Assembly: GCA_022495995.1 (NCBI GenBank)
Contig: JAFEMH010001355.1
Coordinates: 412,501 to 476,500 of the forward strand
Length of the DNA stretch: 64,000 nt
DNA from: Adenophora triphylla var. japonica
Lineage: Eukaryota; Streptophyta; Magnoliopsida; Asterales; Campanulaceae
Direction: 5' to 3'
The position numbers and the translations under genes were made by a program. Below the pieces are notes generated by a model. It saw nothing but the letters and a program-made list of their open reading frames with translations. It made no database searches and was not told where the DNA came from. Each line of letters opens with the position of its first letter. The first letter of the stretch is position 1. Below, piece after piece: positions 1 through 12,000 of the stretch.

Positions 1-48
1 TGCCAGATGCCGGGGCCGCGAGGCCTCTTTCGGATCCGGGTAATTTCA
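1..48 (+). repeat. 3' end of the 5' LTR of T1
   Basis: These bases match the end of the 3' LTR (about 16269-16388): both have CAGATGCCGGGG, CGGATCCGGG and the terminal TAATTTCA. The 3' copy carries about 70 extra bases between two GGATCC(C)GGG repeats, so one LTR has changed by a deletion or duplication between short direct repeats. Confidence 0.85.
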
Positions 49-50
49 GT

Positions 51-68
51 TGGCGACTCCGCTGGGGA
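51..68 (+). promoter_or_regulatory. Primer binding site of T1
   Basis: TGGCGACTCCGCTGGGGA begins two bases after the 5' LTR end and starts with TGG, as expected for pairing with a tRNA CCA end. The same 18 bases lie at the same place in T2 (38618-38635). Related Ogre elements are reported to prime with a tRNA-Arg; the tRNA was not checked here. Confidence 0.8.
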
Positions 69-1375
69 AAGTTTGTTTTAAAAACTTTTAAACAAAACAA
101 AAGATTTTTAAAACAATGATGAGGGTCATACTTTCATTTTACCCCTTCCTTTAACTGTTGTGTGTGTGTGCACGTGCTTCGTTTTTATTTTACAAAAAAA
201 ATAAAAATACAAAAAAATGCATCAATATACATCTGTGCATACATTTAAAATTCTTCAAAAATTTCTATTTTACTCAGAAAAAGAATTTTAGAGACCGCAT
301 ACGCCTTTCTTGCCTCGGTTACACCGCACTCTACTCACTGCTTTGCCTCGGTTACACCGCACACTATGCGCACTTCTTGCCTCGGATACATTGCACACTA
401 CAACCCTTAACCGGAGTGGTCTCGGTTGCGATCCGTTTGGTCTTCCTAGGCCTGCTTGGCGCGCACGGGATCATTCCAAACATCCCATCCTAGCCAAGCG
501 TCAACCCCGCACGTTTGAGTCTTGAGTCACACTCTGTCCGGACTCGGTGGTTTTTACCGGTCCGTGTCATACGGCTGAATACATATACCATGCCGGCCAT
601 TTTTGAGTCAAGGCTCGGAACTCAAGATCCTTGCGCAAGCAAAGCGATGAAAGGTCATGCTAAAATCTTGACTGATCTTGATTTCCGACTACACCTGCAC
701 GATGTTCCGTCCCGATATACATCCATGCTCGCATGACACCATGTCATCACGCCTTTGATACGTCGGCCATGACGATATGACCCGGCCCAACGCCTAACGT
801 CACGGATCCCTTGCGCAAGCAAGGTAAAGAGAGGTCATGCCGAACTCTTGACTGATCTTGACTCGGTGTGCCGGCTCGGTTCACTATTCACATGGCTAAC
901 GCATCAAAACGAACATGACAGGCTCGGTCCTTAGGTTCGATTTTTCTTTTAGGCCGGTGGAAACCACTTGCCCTATAGGACCCTCGCCCGGGGCTGTCCA
1001 CCCCGGAATGTCGAAAATACAGGTGCAAAACGAGGGGCTTATAGCCGCACAAATGGTCTCCACTGACCTAGGATCTAGCATAGTTGCGAAAAAGAAGAGC
1101 GATCTTTTCCAACCTACCTAGGATTCTGTGAAAACACTGTTTTAAGTAAATTAAAAAAAAAAAAAAATTATCGAAAATAAAAGAAACGGAAACCGCATGC
1201 CACGTGAGCTTTCCCCTTTTATCCCGATTAGGCCACTCCCGTGTCTAAACCTTGCCCATCACCCTCCAGCGAACCGAGAGTGGTTGAGAATCCCTGGAAG
1301 CCGCCTTTTCGCATTGAGGTCACAAGGTCCGATAGCCCTTCCAGCTTCAACGGTCCGCACCGTCCAATACTCCCC
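69..1375 (+). other. Untranslated leader of T1
   Basis: About 1.3 kb without a credible gene; the short ORFs in it are chance. It contains a threefold repeat of TGCCTCGGTTACACCGCA-like units (about 309-395) and two copies of a GGTCATGC...CTTGACTGATCTTGA block (about 650-680 and 832-862). The leader of T2 (38636-39929) carries the same landmarks in order: an ACTCAGAAAAAGAATTTTAG start block, the TGCCTCGG repeats, a CATCCTAGCC block and a GCGAAAAAGAAGA...CTTTTCCAACC block just before gag. T1 and T2 are thus one family. Conservation over noncoding sequence suggests a packaging or translation role (inference). Confidence 0.7.
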
Positions 1376-3117
1376 ATGACGGGATCAACGGATAACGGTG
1401 AGGGAAACGGAACCCCGCCACTAAGGAATCTCCAGACAATGGAGGAGGTGCTGCGAGCCTTCGAAGCCATCAAGAAGCGCCAAGAAGAACGGCAAGCTGG
1501 ATCGTCGACACCTTGCGTCTTCGAGGAACAGTTGCGCTTCCCAACCCGACGGAACCTTTGTTCTCATAGAGGACGAAGATATACCGCTCCCCGGTTTCTC
1601 AAAGCTATCGCGAGTCCCGCCTCCGCCAAGCTACGAGATCCCAGCGCAAAGCGGCTCTCGCTCAAAGCTCCCCTCGGGCGTCGGTCAAGCGGCTCGGCAT
1701 GCCCGCCTCGGATCGGTCGGTTTCCCGCTGCGCACGTCAAGCTCGCACTAACAAAGACACATACGTGCTCGCTCCGCTGATCCCAATGCATCTCGGTATC
1801 CCCCGTGATTCAATCCTTTGCCTCTATACGAGCCTCGCAACCACAATCAAAAGTCCCCATTCTTACCGGGGACAGCATCCCGAGCGGATATCCCGACATC
1901 TCAAGTTTGCCACTCCGCAAGTGCGCTAATTGGGGCTAACGAATCGTTTCCCAGCCTCCCAAACACAACCCTTAGCGGACCCGGCAATCACGCCTCAACT
2001 TCAACACCCGGGGTATGGGTTGGTATACACTCAACTACCTCCCCAAGACTCCCGAATGGCGATCCCATCACCAATCCACCTCCATCTTCGGTTTCCGTCC
2101 CCGAAAACGGTAACCCACCTCGCATACCGACCTCACATGGCTTGGTTGATCGAACAGATGAAAGACATGCAAGGCAAGCTAGCTAGTTCTCGGAAGGACT
2201 CCTCCCCGCCTACCGATCCGAACAAAGTGGTCCCTCTCCCTCCAAAGTTCGGGATGCCTAAATGGAAAAGTTTGACGGAATGTAATGCCCAAAAACCCAC
2301 ATCGACACCTACGTCCCGGGTATGAGAGCCAAAGGGGCAACCCCTCAACAGATGGCGCATCATTTTCAGCATTCCCTCAAATCCACAAAGCACTAAGGTG
2401 GTTCCTCAATGTGAAGGCAGAAAACCGCTCCACGTGGGATCAGATTAGTGAAATCTTCCTGGAGAAGTACCGCGCCAATCTTGAATGGGAAACAAACCGC
2501 CATGACCTGCAAGCCACCGAACAAAAGGATGACGAACCAGTGGGCGAATTCTACAAAAGATGGAACTGGAAGCTAAGCGAGATAATGGATCCACTTTCCA
2601 AGGAAGAGCAGATGGACATCTTCCATTCCTGCCTCAAACCATCTTTGAGGACTTTGATCAGCCACCATTTCTATCCAGATCTCCGTGCCATGGTCAACGC
2701 CGGGACAAAGTTTGAAAAGACTCTGAGTCTTCAAAAGGCAACAGCACCCCCTGCCTCGTCTTACCGCTATCGAACAAACTCCGGCAACTTCAACTCCCGC
2801 CCCAACCAAAGGAAAGGAAGCAATGAATAAAGGCACTACATTCAGAACGGAGCTCAAGTAAACCGCGATCAGGCAGCCCCAAAGAATAGCAACCCCCCTC
2901 GCTTCCCACAATTCCAGCATTTTGATAACCTGGAAATGCCCTTGGGTCAAGTATTTGAAGCCTTGGTGAAGCGAAATCTTCTCAAACCACTCGAGAATTT
3001 CCAACCGAAGACCCTCAAACCCAACATGGATATGAGCAAGCACTGCGCCTTCCATAACTACCCCGGCCACACCACCGACAATTGCTTCGTACTCAGCAGT
3101 GATTCGGGGGCTCATTG
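1376..3117 (+). pseudogene. gag: T1 gag, frameshifted
   Basis: Gag forms the retroelement particle and binds its RNA. The start at 1376 (MTGSTDNGEG) is chosen because T2 has a similar start at 39930, followed in both by an acidic-basic helix (MEEVLRAFEAIKKRQEERQ here). The capsid core is readable at about 2285-2830, including ALRWFLNV, WDQISEIFLEKY, GEFYKRW and the MVNAG motif, typical of the retrotransposon gag family. The C-terminal part at 2936-3117 has LLKPLENFQ and a knuckle-like CAFHNYPGHTTDNC, the C-x2-H type seen in Tat/Athila Gag rather than the usual CCHC. At least two frame changes separate the start, core and C-terminal parts, so no intact protein is encoded. Confidence 0.85.
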
Positions 3118-4645
3118 AGGAGGGAAAATTGGAACGCCCCGTGGTCCCAATACCATTGGAAATCCATTCCCCGTAACGACAGGGGTAAACTCAATAGCCA
3201 TTGACGAAATCCCAAGCGAGAGCAGACTCCCTGCAATTTCCGAGACCGTCAGCATGCTGTCTCGCCATGACTGGGAGCGTGAAACAAGAGTCAAAAGGTC
3301 TCGTGACCGGGAATTCCGACAAGAACGCCCCAGGGCCACTGTCTCCCTACGATCTTTGCCCCAGCCAAGGCATACAAATGGTTGGATCGAACGTTCCCTG
3401 CAGAGACCGAGTCCAACGGTAGCACGGAAGCGGTTTAGCCTTCACGTACGATGACTTGCCAATATGTGAGAATCGGCACAACGAAGCCCTCCTCATCCTC
3501 ATAAAGATAGAGAGGTTCTTCCTCCCGAACGTCTTGATTGATAACGGCTCCGCAGTCAACATCATCGCTTTAAGCACACTGAAACGACTCCACATCGACC
3601 GTTCTCGATAAGGCCTTCACCTCGGGTAATCCGAGCCTACGACTCCACCGCACGATCAATCGTAGGAGTCATCAACTTGAGGATCCACTTCGACGTACAA
3701 CCGGAGTCGGTAGAGTTCCAAGTCGTGGAAATCAAACCCACCTTCTCTCGCTTTGTTGGGACGGCCTTGGATACATCGGATGAAAGCAAGATCATCTACT
3801 CTTCACCAATGCGTGAAATTCATCAATGCCAACGGAGCGATCGAAGTGATCCGCGGAAGCAAGTGCAATGGCAAGTGCTTGGCCAGCAAGCTATGACCTG
3901 TAAGAAGGTCCCGACATGACCGAATACTCTTCCCGAGATGATTCTCCTACCCCGTCCCGCTACGAAGTGGATCCTTACATCCACGCTCTAAGCCGCGACG
4001 AGCCGGAAATTGAAGAACTCATGGGTCGGGATGACAACTCGATATATGCGACCGTGAAGAATGCTTGAGAGAAGATCAAGAGATGGATGCCCTAATGGAG
4101 ATTGATCGAGGAGTAGACCCTTACTTCGCCGAAAACCCTCTTGCAACCGGCTCATCACCGATCCTCCGGTACAAGACAACCCTCTAGCCGACACTCTCGG
4201 ATCTTACGGGGACGGCCATCACAGCTTAGTTCAATTCAACATTCCTGTCCGACTTGGACGAACAATGGCGCAACCTCCTCCAAGGCTTAATCGGGGAAGG
4301 TGATATAGCATGTCCGCTCGAATCGAGACATTGTAAACGTCGTCCAAGCAAAGATCCCGCATAAAGAAGCGCATTCTATGAAATTGATCAACATCGGCAA
4401 GAATCCACTCCGAATCGGCGAATGCTTTGCCCTCCTAGAAGTAGCCCTCGGCGACTTCTATCATCAAAAACCCCCAAGGACTGGTGGCAACACTAATGGA
4501 GGGACATCATCGGGGAGCGGCCAAAAACCTCTGCGATCCGGTTTGAAATCGAACCGCATGCAAGCTACTTTCCGGGACTCATGCCAAGGGAAGATTGGCC
4601 ACCTAAACCAAGACCACTCCCTCTAGAGCTACGGCCATCCAAGAG
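3118..4645 (+). pseudogene. pro: T1 aspartic protease region, frameshifted
   Basis: The retropepsin-like active site VLIDNGSAVNI lies at 3531-3563. Downstream fragments in several frames read IHFDVQPESVEFQVVEI and then a KFINANGAIEVIRG-type stretch, which parallels the protease of T3 (52780-54027). Protease cleaves the Gag-Pol precursor inside the particle. The catalytic Asp is kept, but the frame breaks several times before and after the site. The last part (4378-4645) has no motif I can name. Confidence 0.75.
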
Positions 4646-4647
4646 TA

Positions 4648-5135
4648 ATGAAGCTCGGTCCAATCCTCGTCGCCTATAGTCTAGCTTCGAGTCTTGTTGT
4701 CTGTGTATTCACATCTTTTGTGTCTTTTGACGGCTTTACGCCCGACGATTGTGAATCTTTGATCAACAATGTACGCCTTCACGCTTTCAATAAAAGGTCC
4801 GACCTTCCTAAAAACCATTTCATTGCATCTTTAACAAATGATGACATTAACTAATCAAAACAGCTTAAATTCATCTATACAAAAGGCAAACACATTAATT
4901 AAATAAATGCATCAAGCAAACATTTAAGCATGTTGTCAAATGAGAGAAAACCGGGCCCAAGCCGCCGAGAAGGTTTTAATCACAACGATTTGCAAGATTC
5001 TTTGAAGAGCCAAAGAGACGCAAGTCCGACGCCATTTCCAAAGACAAGCCGAGATCTTCCAATACCTCAAGAACGGGAAACTACCTTCATGAACAAGGAA
5101 GGACAACACACGAAGGGGTCAAAACCAAGAGCATC
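4648..5135 (+). pseudogene. T1 linker where RT-RNase H should be; conserved short peptide
   Basis: In Ty3/gypsy elements about 1.5 kb of RT and RNase H normally lies between protease and integrase. Here there are only about 490 bases. A small open frame (4648-4854) ends with a segment starting DGFTPDDCESL and finishing IASLTNDDIN. T3 encodes a similar segment at the same place on its minus strand (about 52190-52470), starting DGLTPEDYECV and finishing IATLTNDELIN. A shared ENRAQAAE stretch follows in both, just before integrase. No YxDD motif is present. The peptide is unrecognised. The shared junction means RT was lost before T1 and T3 separated (inference). Confidence 0.65.
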
Positions 5136-6305
5136 ATGGCCCTAAAACGCCTCGCCTCTCACTTCGTCATCCTCGGGGACATGTTATACAAGAAACGCTA
5201 CCATGGGCCACTCCTACGCTGCGTCGCCCAAGAAGAAGCAAACAAGTTCATGAACGAAGTCCACAATGGGGCTTGCGGTCCCCACATGAACGCCGAGCCC
5301 CGATGCAAATCATTCTCGGGATGGGCTACTACCGGACCTCCATGGAGGCGGTGCATCCACTTTGTCCGAAGCTGCGACAAGTGCCAACGGTTCTCCAACC
5401 TCAATCATCCGCCGCCCCACGATCTCTACCGCATGACTACACCTTGGCCCTTTGCCACTGGGGGAATTGACGTCATCGGAAAATCGCTCCGCCAGCAAAG
5501 AACGGTCACGAGTTCATCTTAGTAGCCATCGACTACTTCACCAAATGGGTCGAAGCCAAGTCCTACAAGGTACTCACCTCCAAGAAGGTCGCACATTTCC
5601 TCAAGGAAAACATCATATGCCGATACGGCATCCCAAATGAGGTCATATCGGACAACGGCTCACACTTCGAAGGAGAATTCGACAGTCAGCCGGGCTGAAT
5701 TCAAGATCACACGCCACAAATCTTCTCCTACCGGCCACAAACAAACGGCGCCGTGGAAGCGGCAAACAAAACCCTCGAACGGATCATCCGAAAAATGACC
5801 ACCCGAGGACGAGATTGGCCCGAGAAGCCGCACCTTGCACTTTGGGGCTACCGCACATCGGGCCGAATGACCACGGGAGAAACCCCATTTGCCCCGACAT
5901 ACGGGATGGAAGCAGTCCTTCCCATCGAGCTAGAAATTCCCTCACTCCGAGTGCCGCCGGAAAATGACATCAACGAAGTCGAATGGCTCCGGCCGACACG
6001 ACGAATTGGCTCTGCTAGACGAGCGACGACTAAAGGCCATGGAACACGTCCGAGCCTATCAAAGCAGATGGCTAGAGCTTTCGACAAGAAAGTCAAATCC
6101 CGAGACATCGTGGAAGGTGACCTTGTACTCAAAGAAAAGCCTCCCACTCGAACCAACCCACTCGGGAAAATGGGAACCCACTTGGATCGGCCACTTTCGT
6201 GGTTCAAAAGATCTTCTCCGGAGGCGCCATGAAGCTAACAGACCTAGACGGCAATCCCTTCATGAATCCAAATAACGGAAGCAAACTTCGCAGATACTTC
6301 GCCTG
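5136..6305 (+). pseudogene. int: T1 integrase, frameshifted
   Basis: Integrase inserts the cDNA into the chromosome. The N-terminal H2C2 zinc finger is visible around 5255-5395 (VHNGACGPHMN and later CDKCQRFS). The catalytic core follows with AIDYFTKWVEA (about 5530-5555), ISDNGSHFEGE (about 5648-5680) and NGAVEAANKTLERIIRKM (about 5748-5800), supplying the D, D and E residues. The C-terminus reads KIFSGGAMKLTDLDGNPF and ends LRRYFA followed by TGA at 6303-6305. Each block lies in a different frame from its neighbour in at least three places. T3 has the same C-terminal end. Confidence 0.85.
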
Positions 6306-6351
6306 AAGAAGAACAATCTGTGCATCTCTTGGCACTCCATGTAGTGTCGAA

Positions 6352-6388
6352 CTACGCGGACCTGAGCCCTCTAGTCCGGGGAACGTAG
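6352..6388 (+). other. CTACG...CGTAG hairpin after T1 pol
   Basis: CTACG at 6352-6356 pairs with CGTAG at 6384-6388, with a GACCTGAGC...GGGGAA interior. The same arrangement follows the integrase stop of T3 (51078-51116) and recurs in the 3' untranslated part of T1 and T3. Function unknown. Confidence 0.6.
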
Positions 6389-7084
6389 GCAACCTTAATT
6401 GGTCCGGTCTAAAAATACACAAAAAGTCAAAAGTTTGAATGTCAATCAAGACCTCCATCAAGCTCCGCACTTTTCAAGAACACGCCCCGGCGATCACCTT
6501 GACCAAGTCAAACGACGGCGGCAACATCAAAGGACATCCGAGGGTCACTCAAAGATCAAACGATCGACTCATGTCTACTTCCCGAGCCAGGGCTTGTCTT
6601 CGCCCTCACGCGCTTCAAAAAAAAAAAAAAAAAAAAAAAGAGAGCTCGAGCAAGGGCTCACAAAAAACAAAAAAAAAAAAAAAAGAAGCTCAAGCAGAGC
6701 CGCGAAATTGAGGTCAAGAGCCCGACGCCAACAAGAGGCAAGGAATCTACGAAAAGGACCGTCAAAACGACTTGTCAAGGGAGCATTCAACCTCTCGGCC
6801 AAATACAAAGCCTCGGCAAAGGGGATTGCCGTCATGGCTCGCATCGTCGGTCCGCGGATGCAATGTAAAAGTCCAAAGATGGACGCCGACAAAGTGCGCA
6901 ACGAAGCAAAGGCAAACAAAAGATCTTGCGTCTCGACAAAGCTTTAAAAGTAAATCACAAATCACTAACGGTTACAACATTTCTTGATGAGTTCAAGCAC
7001 GGTCTACTCTCAAGTTCACAACATGCTAAAAGACGGCTTAATACATTTAACTAATAATGTGTTTGCAATGCAATGAATGGATAC
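6389..7084. other. Noncoding spacer between T1 integrase and antisense gene B
   Basis: No gene motif seen. It contains two A-runs (about 6617-6639 and 6668-6684); on the minus strand these are T-runs downstream of antisense gene B. T3 has a similar T-rich spacer at 51120-51260 on the corresponding side. Confidence 0.6.
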
Positions 7085-8594
7085 CTAGGAGGTCATTCCG
7101 CGCCATCTGCGCTTGTCCCCTCGCCATTCTTTCCTTTCTTCCCTCGTCCCCGGCGAGTCTTCTTTCGCTCCACGTGAACCAACTCTGCGTCTCTCGTCAG
7201 AGATCGGGGGTCCTCCCCGTAGAGTCAAATAATCCGGTAGCTCTCGGGGCTTCATTCGCCCGTGCTTCGGCTCGGATCTCCTCCCTGCCGAGTCCGTAAA
7301 GAGGACCTCTCCCCGTCGGTCGGTCAACTCTAGTCTCGTAGTCAAACAAAGTGTCTCCCGTCACATCCAAAGGGTCGACTGTGCTTCGGCACTCCTAAGG
7401 CAATAGCTACTACGGCAACCGGGTCCTGCATCGGCTGCACGCCTCGCTCTCCAAGACCACTGGGACCGCCCAACACGCCGCTCATACCGGGCCGGATGCG
7501 AGTCGTCAACACGACACTCTCCCGACGTCTAAGGAGTACCACAGGAGGGAAAGCGGAATACTTCCATACCTCGGAAAATACGAGAAGGCACCCGAAGCCG
7601 CCATACAAAGAGGAGCTATCTCCGCGAGCAAGGTCATCCCAGCAACAAAGGCTCTGCTTCATCCCAAACCGCCGGGAAACAAGCGACGGAATATAGAAGG
7701 AGGACCAAGACAAACCTGGAACTCGACAACGTAGGATCCTTCTGCAAGATCCTCCTGGTCTCAATCCTCCCAGTGCGGAACCCACCGGATCTCGATGCGT
7801 ACCAAGCCGTGCCATCCATCTCTCCCGGGCGACCGATCCATATCCAACACAAGAGGTCGGCGAGCAAATGACCCACGGGCTAAACGACGTCGGAGCCTCG
7901 GGCATGGCCTGAGTCTCTCTCGCAGCCACAAGGTGAGCAAGCGGGGCTTCCCCTCTCATAAAACGATCCCCGGTCGCCGGACGGTCGATACCGTGAAGAG
8001 TCTCCCCAAAGACCAACGGGACAATATCCTCTCCACTCTGCGTGCCCTACCACATCTAGCAAAGCGCCATCACAAATGCCAAGGAACCGACCGTAAAAGC
8101 GTCGCCATCACGCACAAGGCAAATACATCCCAAGAGACGTCACTCTCATCATCAACCATGAACCGCTCCGGCCGCAGTAAATGTCGATATGACCCGAATC
8201 AAGGATCATGCCCTGCACTTCTTCCAACGAAGTACGAAGAAAGTCTGCAAGCTTCAGCGCTCGCAAGCACCACCAACCAAAGGAAGCGAGATGGCCTCCA
8301 CTCTCCGGTCCTCCGATCAAAGCCCGAAAATCTTCAAAAGTGGGCACCATTTCATTATAGGAGAAACAAGTCACGTGCCTCCTAACATCCTGTAACCGCG
8401 GCGGCCCGCAACAAATCCCAATCAGGAACCAACTCCTTAAAAGACCAAATCGAGCAAAGATGAAACCTTACCTCGAAAGCCCGTCTCTGATGCCTCATAC
8501 GGCGTCTCATCCACATTTTCAGCCGCTCAAGGAAGTATGCTTGCCTCTCCTGCGAAAGCCTCGGCAAAATTCTTGGAACGCGCGAAGAATCCAT
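7085..8594 (-). pseudogene. T1 antisense gene B, DUF7745-like, broken
   Basis: A gene on the strand opposite to gag-pol. The start at 8594 (MDSSRVPRILPRLSQERQ) parallels the start of the longer intact copy in T3 (MESFRKAPSKLSQESQ, 49326). Matching blocks follow in order: WSFKELVPDWDLLRA against WSLKELIPDYELLRA, CFSYNEMVPTFEDFRALIGGP against FNEIVPTVEEFRALLGGP, then GETLHGIDRPATG against GETFHALDRLATG, and a basic tail near 7085-7345. The WxxL...LLRA, PTxEEFxALLGGP and LGETxxxLDR pattern resembles the plant domain of unknown function DUF7745, a relative of the plant mobile domain. Several frameshifts make this copy nonfunctional. A palindrome and TATA-like box lie upstream at 8686-8755. Function is not known. 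Confidence 0.65.
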
Positions 8595-8685
8595 GGCAAA
8601 AATGGAGGTTCCTAGAGAAAATGGGGAAGAAAGCTCGAAAATGGCTGCAAATGGGGAATGGGGGAAAGTCCAGACACTGGAAAGC

Positions 8686-8755
8686 ATTTAAGTCCTCCTG
8701 AAAAGCAAGGTTGGTCCGTACGGACCTCTTTGCAACATAGGTCTGTCCGTACGGA
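8686..8755 (-). promoter_or_regulatory. Promoter region of T1 antisense gene B: two palindromes plus TATA-like box
   Basis: GGTCCGTACGGACC lies at 8713-8726 and GTCCGTACGGAC at 8744-8755. On the minus strand a CTTAAAT box (8692-8686) follows the first palindrome after 20 bases, and the ATG is about 90 bases further on. The same palindrome stands 20 bases before the TATA box of the T1 LTR. Promoter activity is inferred from this shared geometry. Confidence 0.6.
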
Positions 8756-9069
8756 CCTCTTTGCAAACAAGACCCCTTTCCCCAAAGAACAAGCATAACA
8801 ACCACTGTCCCAATGGACCTTGCCCCCAAATTGCCCAAACACCGGCCAAAACCACTCCCGGCAAGCATACACTACCCACAAACGCACCCTCAGCTCACGT
8901 GGCATGCACAAAAAATAAAATAAATAATAGCAACAATTCCTAGGACAATTCCCGGGAATCACAAATACACATTACATCTTAAAATAAAATACTGTTTGCC
9001 ATGCAAATACATGTGTTTTATTACAGGTACAAAATGTCTGTTGCTAAACAAAAAAAAAGAGAGGGATAT
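8756..9069. other. Spacer between antisense genes A and B of T1
   Basis: A/C-rich noncoding sequence. It separates the 3' end of gene A (near 9070) from the promoter of gene B. Nothing else is recognised. Confidence 0.5.
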
Positions 9070-12000
9070 GAAAAGAGGGAAAGCAAATGAATACTACTCA
9101 GAATCCTCATCATCATCCTCCTCGCCAAGATCCTCCAAAGAAAAGTCGGGCATCCCAAATAACTCGCCCGTCACATCCTCATCGTCGAATACCGAGCACC
9201 CGCCCGAGGCTCCCACGAGAAGTACTCGGAAGGATCAAATCCGCGAAAGGATCAAAGAAAGAAGGCTCGAGGAACCCTCACCCTGTGCGCCGTGCGGAGG
9301 CATGAAGCTGGTAAAAGGGCCGCTCCCTCGAAGGCCCCGCAGCCTCCAGAAGAAGTCCCGCATCCATGCTATGCCGCCCTCAAAGGTCCCTCCGCTGCGG
9401 CTCCGGCTCGGCTCTAGGCGGAGGAACGTCCACTGAATGCCTCGAAGCGCATAGGCTCGTACGCCGGCACACGGCGCGAGACCGACGGGACACCTTCGAC
9501 GCCATCTTCTTAGCGAAGGAGCGCGTCGCCACGTAACGGCGAGTCGGCATATCGTAGGCTCTCCCGGGACTCCGCACCAACAAGAAGCCAAGGAAACGCT
9601 CATCAAATACGGTTATACTCGACAACAAAAAGAGAAAATGCGTAAAAGATGCAAAGATGGAAAAGAGTCAACACACTCACCGATCTATCGGGGTCCGCTC
9701 TGTGGCGACGGGAGCTGCTCGAGGAGTACGAGCACCCTCCTCCTCGATCCGTCCCGCGGAACATACGTAAAAGTCCGGTCCCGGCATCGGAACCTCTGGG
9801 AGCACAACGGCTGACCCTCTCTCTCCTCGCCCAGTGCAAGGCGTCCTCAACTTCCTCCTAACGAAGGTCTCGTACTCCTCACCAAACAAAATAAACTCCT
9901 CGGCACCGACACCGTCAAGGTACCTCTCAAAATCCAGCACGTCCATATCCCGGGAGTCAAGCATCCCAAACGGAGGATCCCTCGGAGCCGCGGGGAGCAC
10001 ACCCGAGCCATGCTGCCAGAAGACCCGCTCCCCCAGATACATGGCGTCACAAGTCAAGCCCCGCAGCATCTTCCGCTGCGCAGTCACCTCAGGGGCCCCC
10101 TCAAACTCATCACCCTCATACCGAGCCCATGGGAACAAGACGAACCCCTCACGGCTATCTCGCTCCAGACGCTCCTGCACCTCCCCGTAGGCAATGGTGA
10201 GCTTACCCCTGCTGGTCCTCCTCCTCCCCGGCCGTGTACGAGCCTCACGCTCGAGCATAAGCGGGATACGCAGCAATGTGCCCTCAGGATCTCTATCCCA
10301 CGGGAAGCACTGAAAGACCTCGTAGAACCATACCTGCGACAAAAGCAGAGAAGAGCTCAGCACAAAAAAAAAAAGAGAAAACGGAGAAACGACAAGTTGC
10401 TAAAACAGCAGTAAACTCATACCTCCAGAGCAAAGTCAAAACAGGCCAACGAACTGGCCACCCCCCGGCTAAACCGGTCCAAGGAGAAGTAGAGCTCAGC
10501 CAAGCCTGCCTCGCCCCAAGCGATGTCGCAAACCCTACTCAGATCAGTCAAGCTCTCCAACAGAGCAAAAGGAGGCTGCGGTCGCATGGTTCGAGAACGA
10601 GTCTCGGAGAGTGCATACCACAAGAAGGAGCGCGCCACTCACTCCGCCGTCACCTGGCCGGTACCCCCTAACATAGGCCCCGATCTGCGCCGTGATCTTC
10701 GGCTCCACATCGGCTGTACAACATACCCGGACCCTGCGAGGACGAGGCTCGAAGCCCGGCGGCTCGGTCGGCCACAACATCGGAGATCATATCTCTCCAC
10801 CTCACGGGCTCTCCTTTGAAGGAAAGCCGTGTAATCGCAGCAAAATCGGTGGGCGTCACTGTCACCTCGCCCGGCTCGGGTGGAAGGTGTGGGTGGTATC
10901 CCACCAAGATTCTCGAGAAAGTCCCGGGAAGATGCTCTTATTCTTCCTCGTATCGAAATCCCGGCCCGGGTTCTCCACAAACACACCTAGGCCGAAGCAT
11001 ATACCGGCCTCACGGGACTCGGCCCGCCGTCCCAAGACATATCGGGCATCCGCCCACAACTTCAACAACTGGCCTCAAGCGATCCTCGGGTCTTCATCTT
11101 CTTGGCTTTCCCGGCCGGAAGACCCTCATCCTGAGTAAACACAAAGAAAGGTACGTCAATCACAAGTACTTAATATCAAAAGCACATAATGCACATATAA
11201 CCCGTCACAAAACACGGCACATACTGCACATAATTCTCACATGTACACATGATTTCTACTCACAACCCGTCACAAAACACGGCACACAATGCACATAATT
11301 ATACACATAATTTGCACATAATTCTCACATGCATATAACCCGTCACAAAAACACGGCACATAATGCACATAATTTTTCCCATGCAGTCCGTCACAAAACA
11401 CGGCACACACTATACACATTTTCTCAAAAGAGGGATTAAGCCCTACACGACACATTTTCAAGAAGTCCGTTCCAACACGGCAAAGCACATAAAACCCGTC
11501 ACAAAAACACGGCACATATTGCACATATTTTCCCCACAAAGTCCGTCACCCAAAAACACGGCACACACTATATAGCACATTCTCAAAAGAAAATCCGTCC
11601 CGACACGGCACACACTTTCACATATAACCCGTCACAAAAGCACGGCACATGTCATATTTTTTTCACAAAATTTGTCACTACACGACAAATTTTCTCACAA
11701 TGTACATACAAAATAGCATTAGGTACAAAACACCAAAGCATGCAATTCACTAGATAGGCACTTTATTTTTACAAATAAGAGCTAATCTACACATTTTTGC
11801 ACAAAATACATATACCCATAATTTTTACATGTCCATTTTCAACAATTCATCAAGAATTTCACAAAAAAAAAGGCATGAAAAATCACAACACCCAAATATG
11901 CGAAAAACTAAATTCTAGTTTTAGCATTCAAAATCTCGAGCAGGAAATCAAAACGGAATAGATTTCTTACCTCCCCGACGTTCCTCGAACGACGATTGTG

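Noticed and set aside
6399..6947. 182-codon Lys-rich frame and its antisense
   Set aside because: Driven by two A-runs in the spacer after integrase; T3 has only T-rich spacer there.
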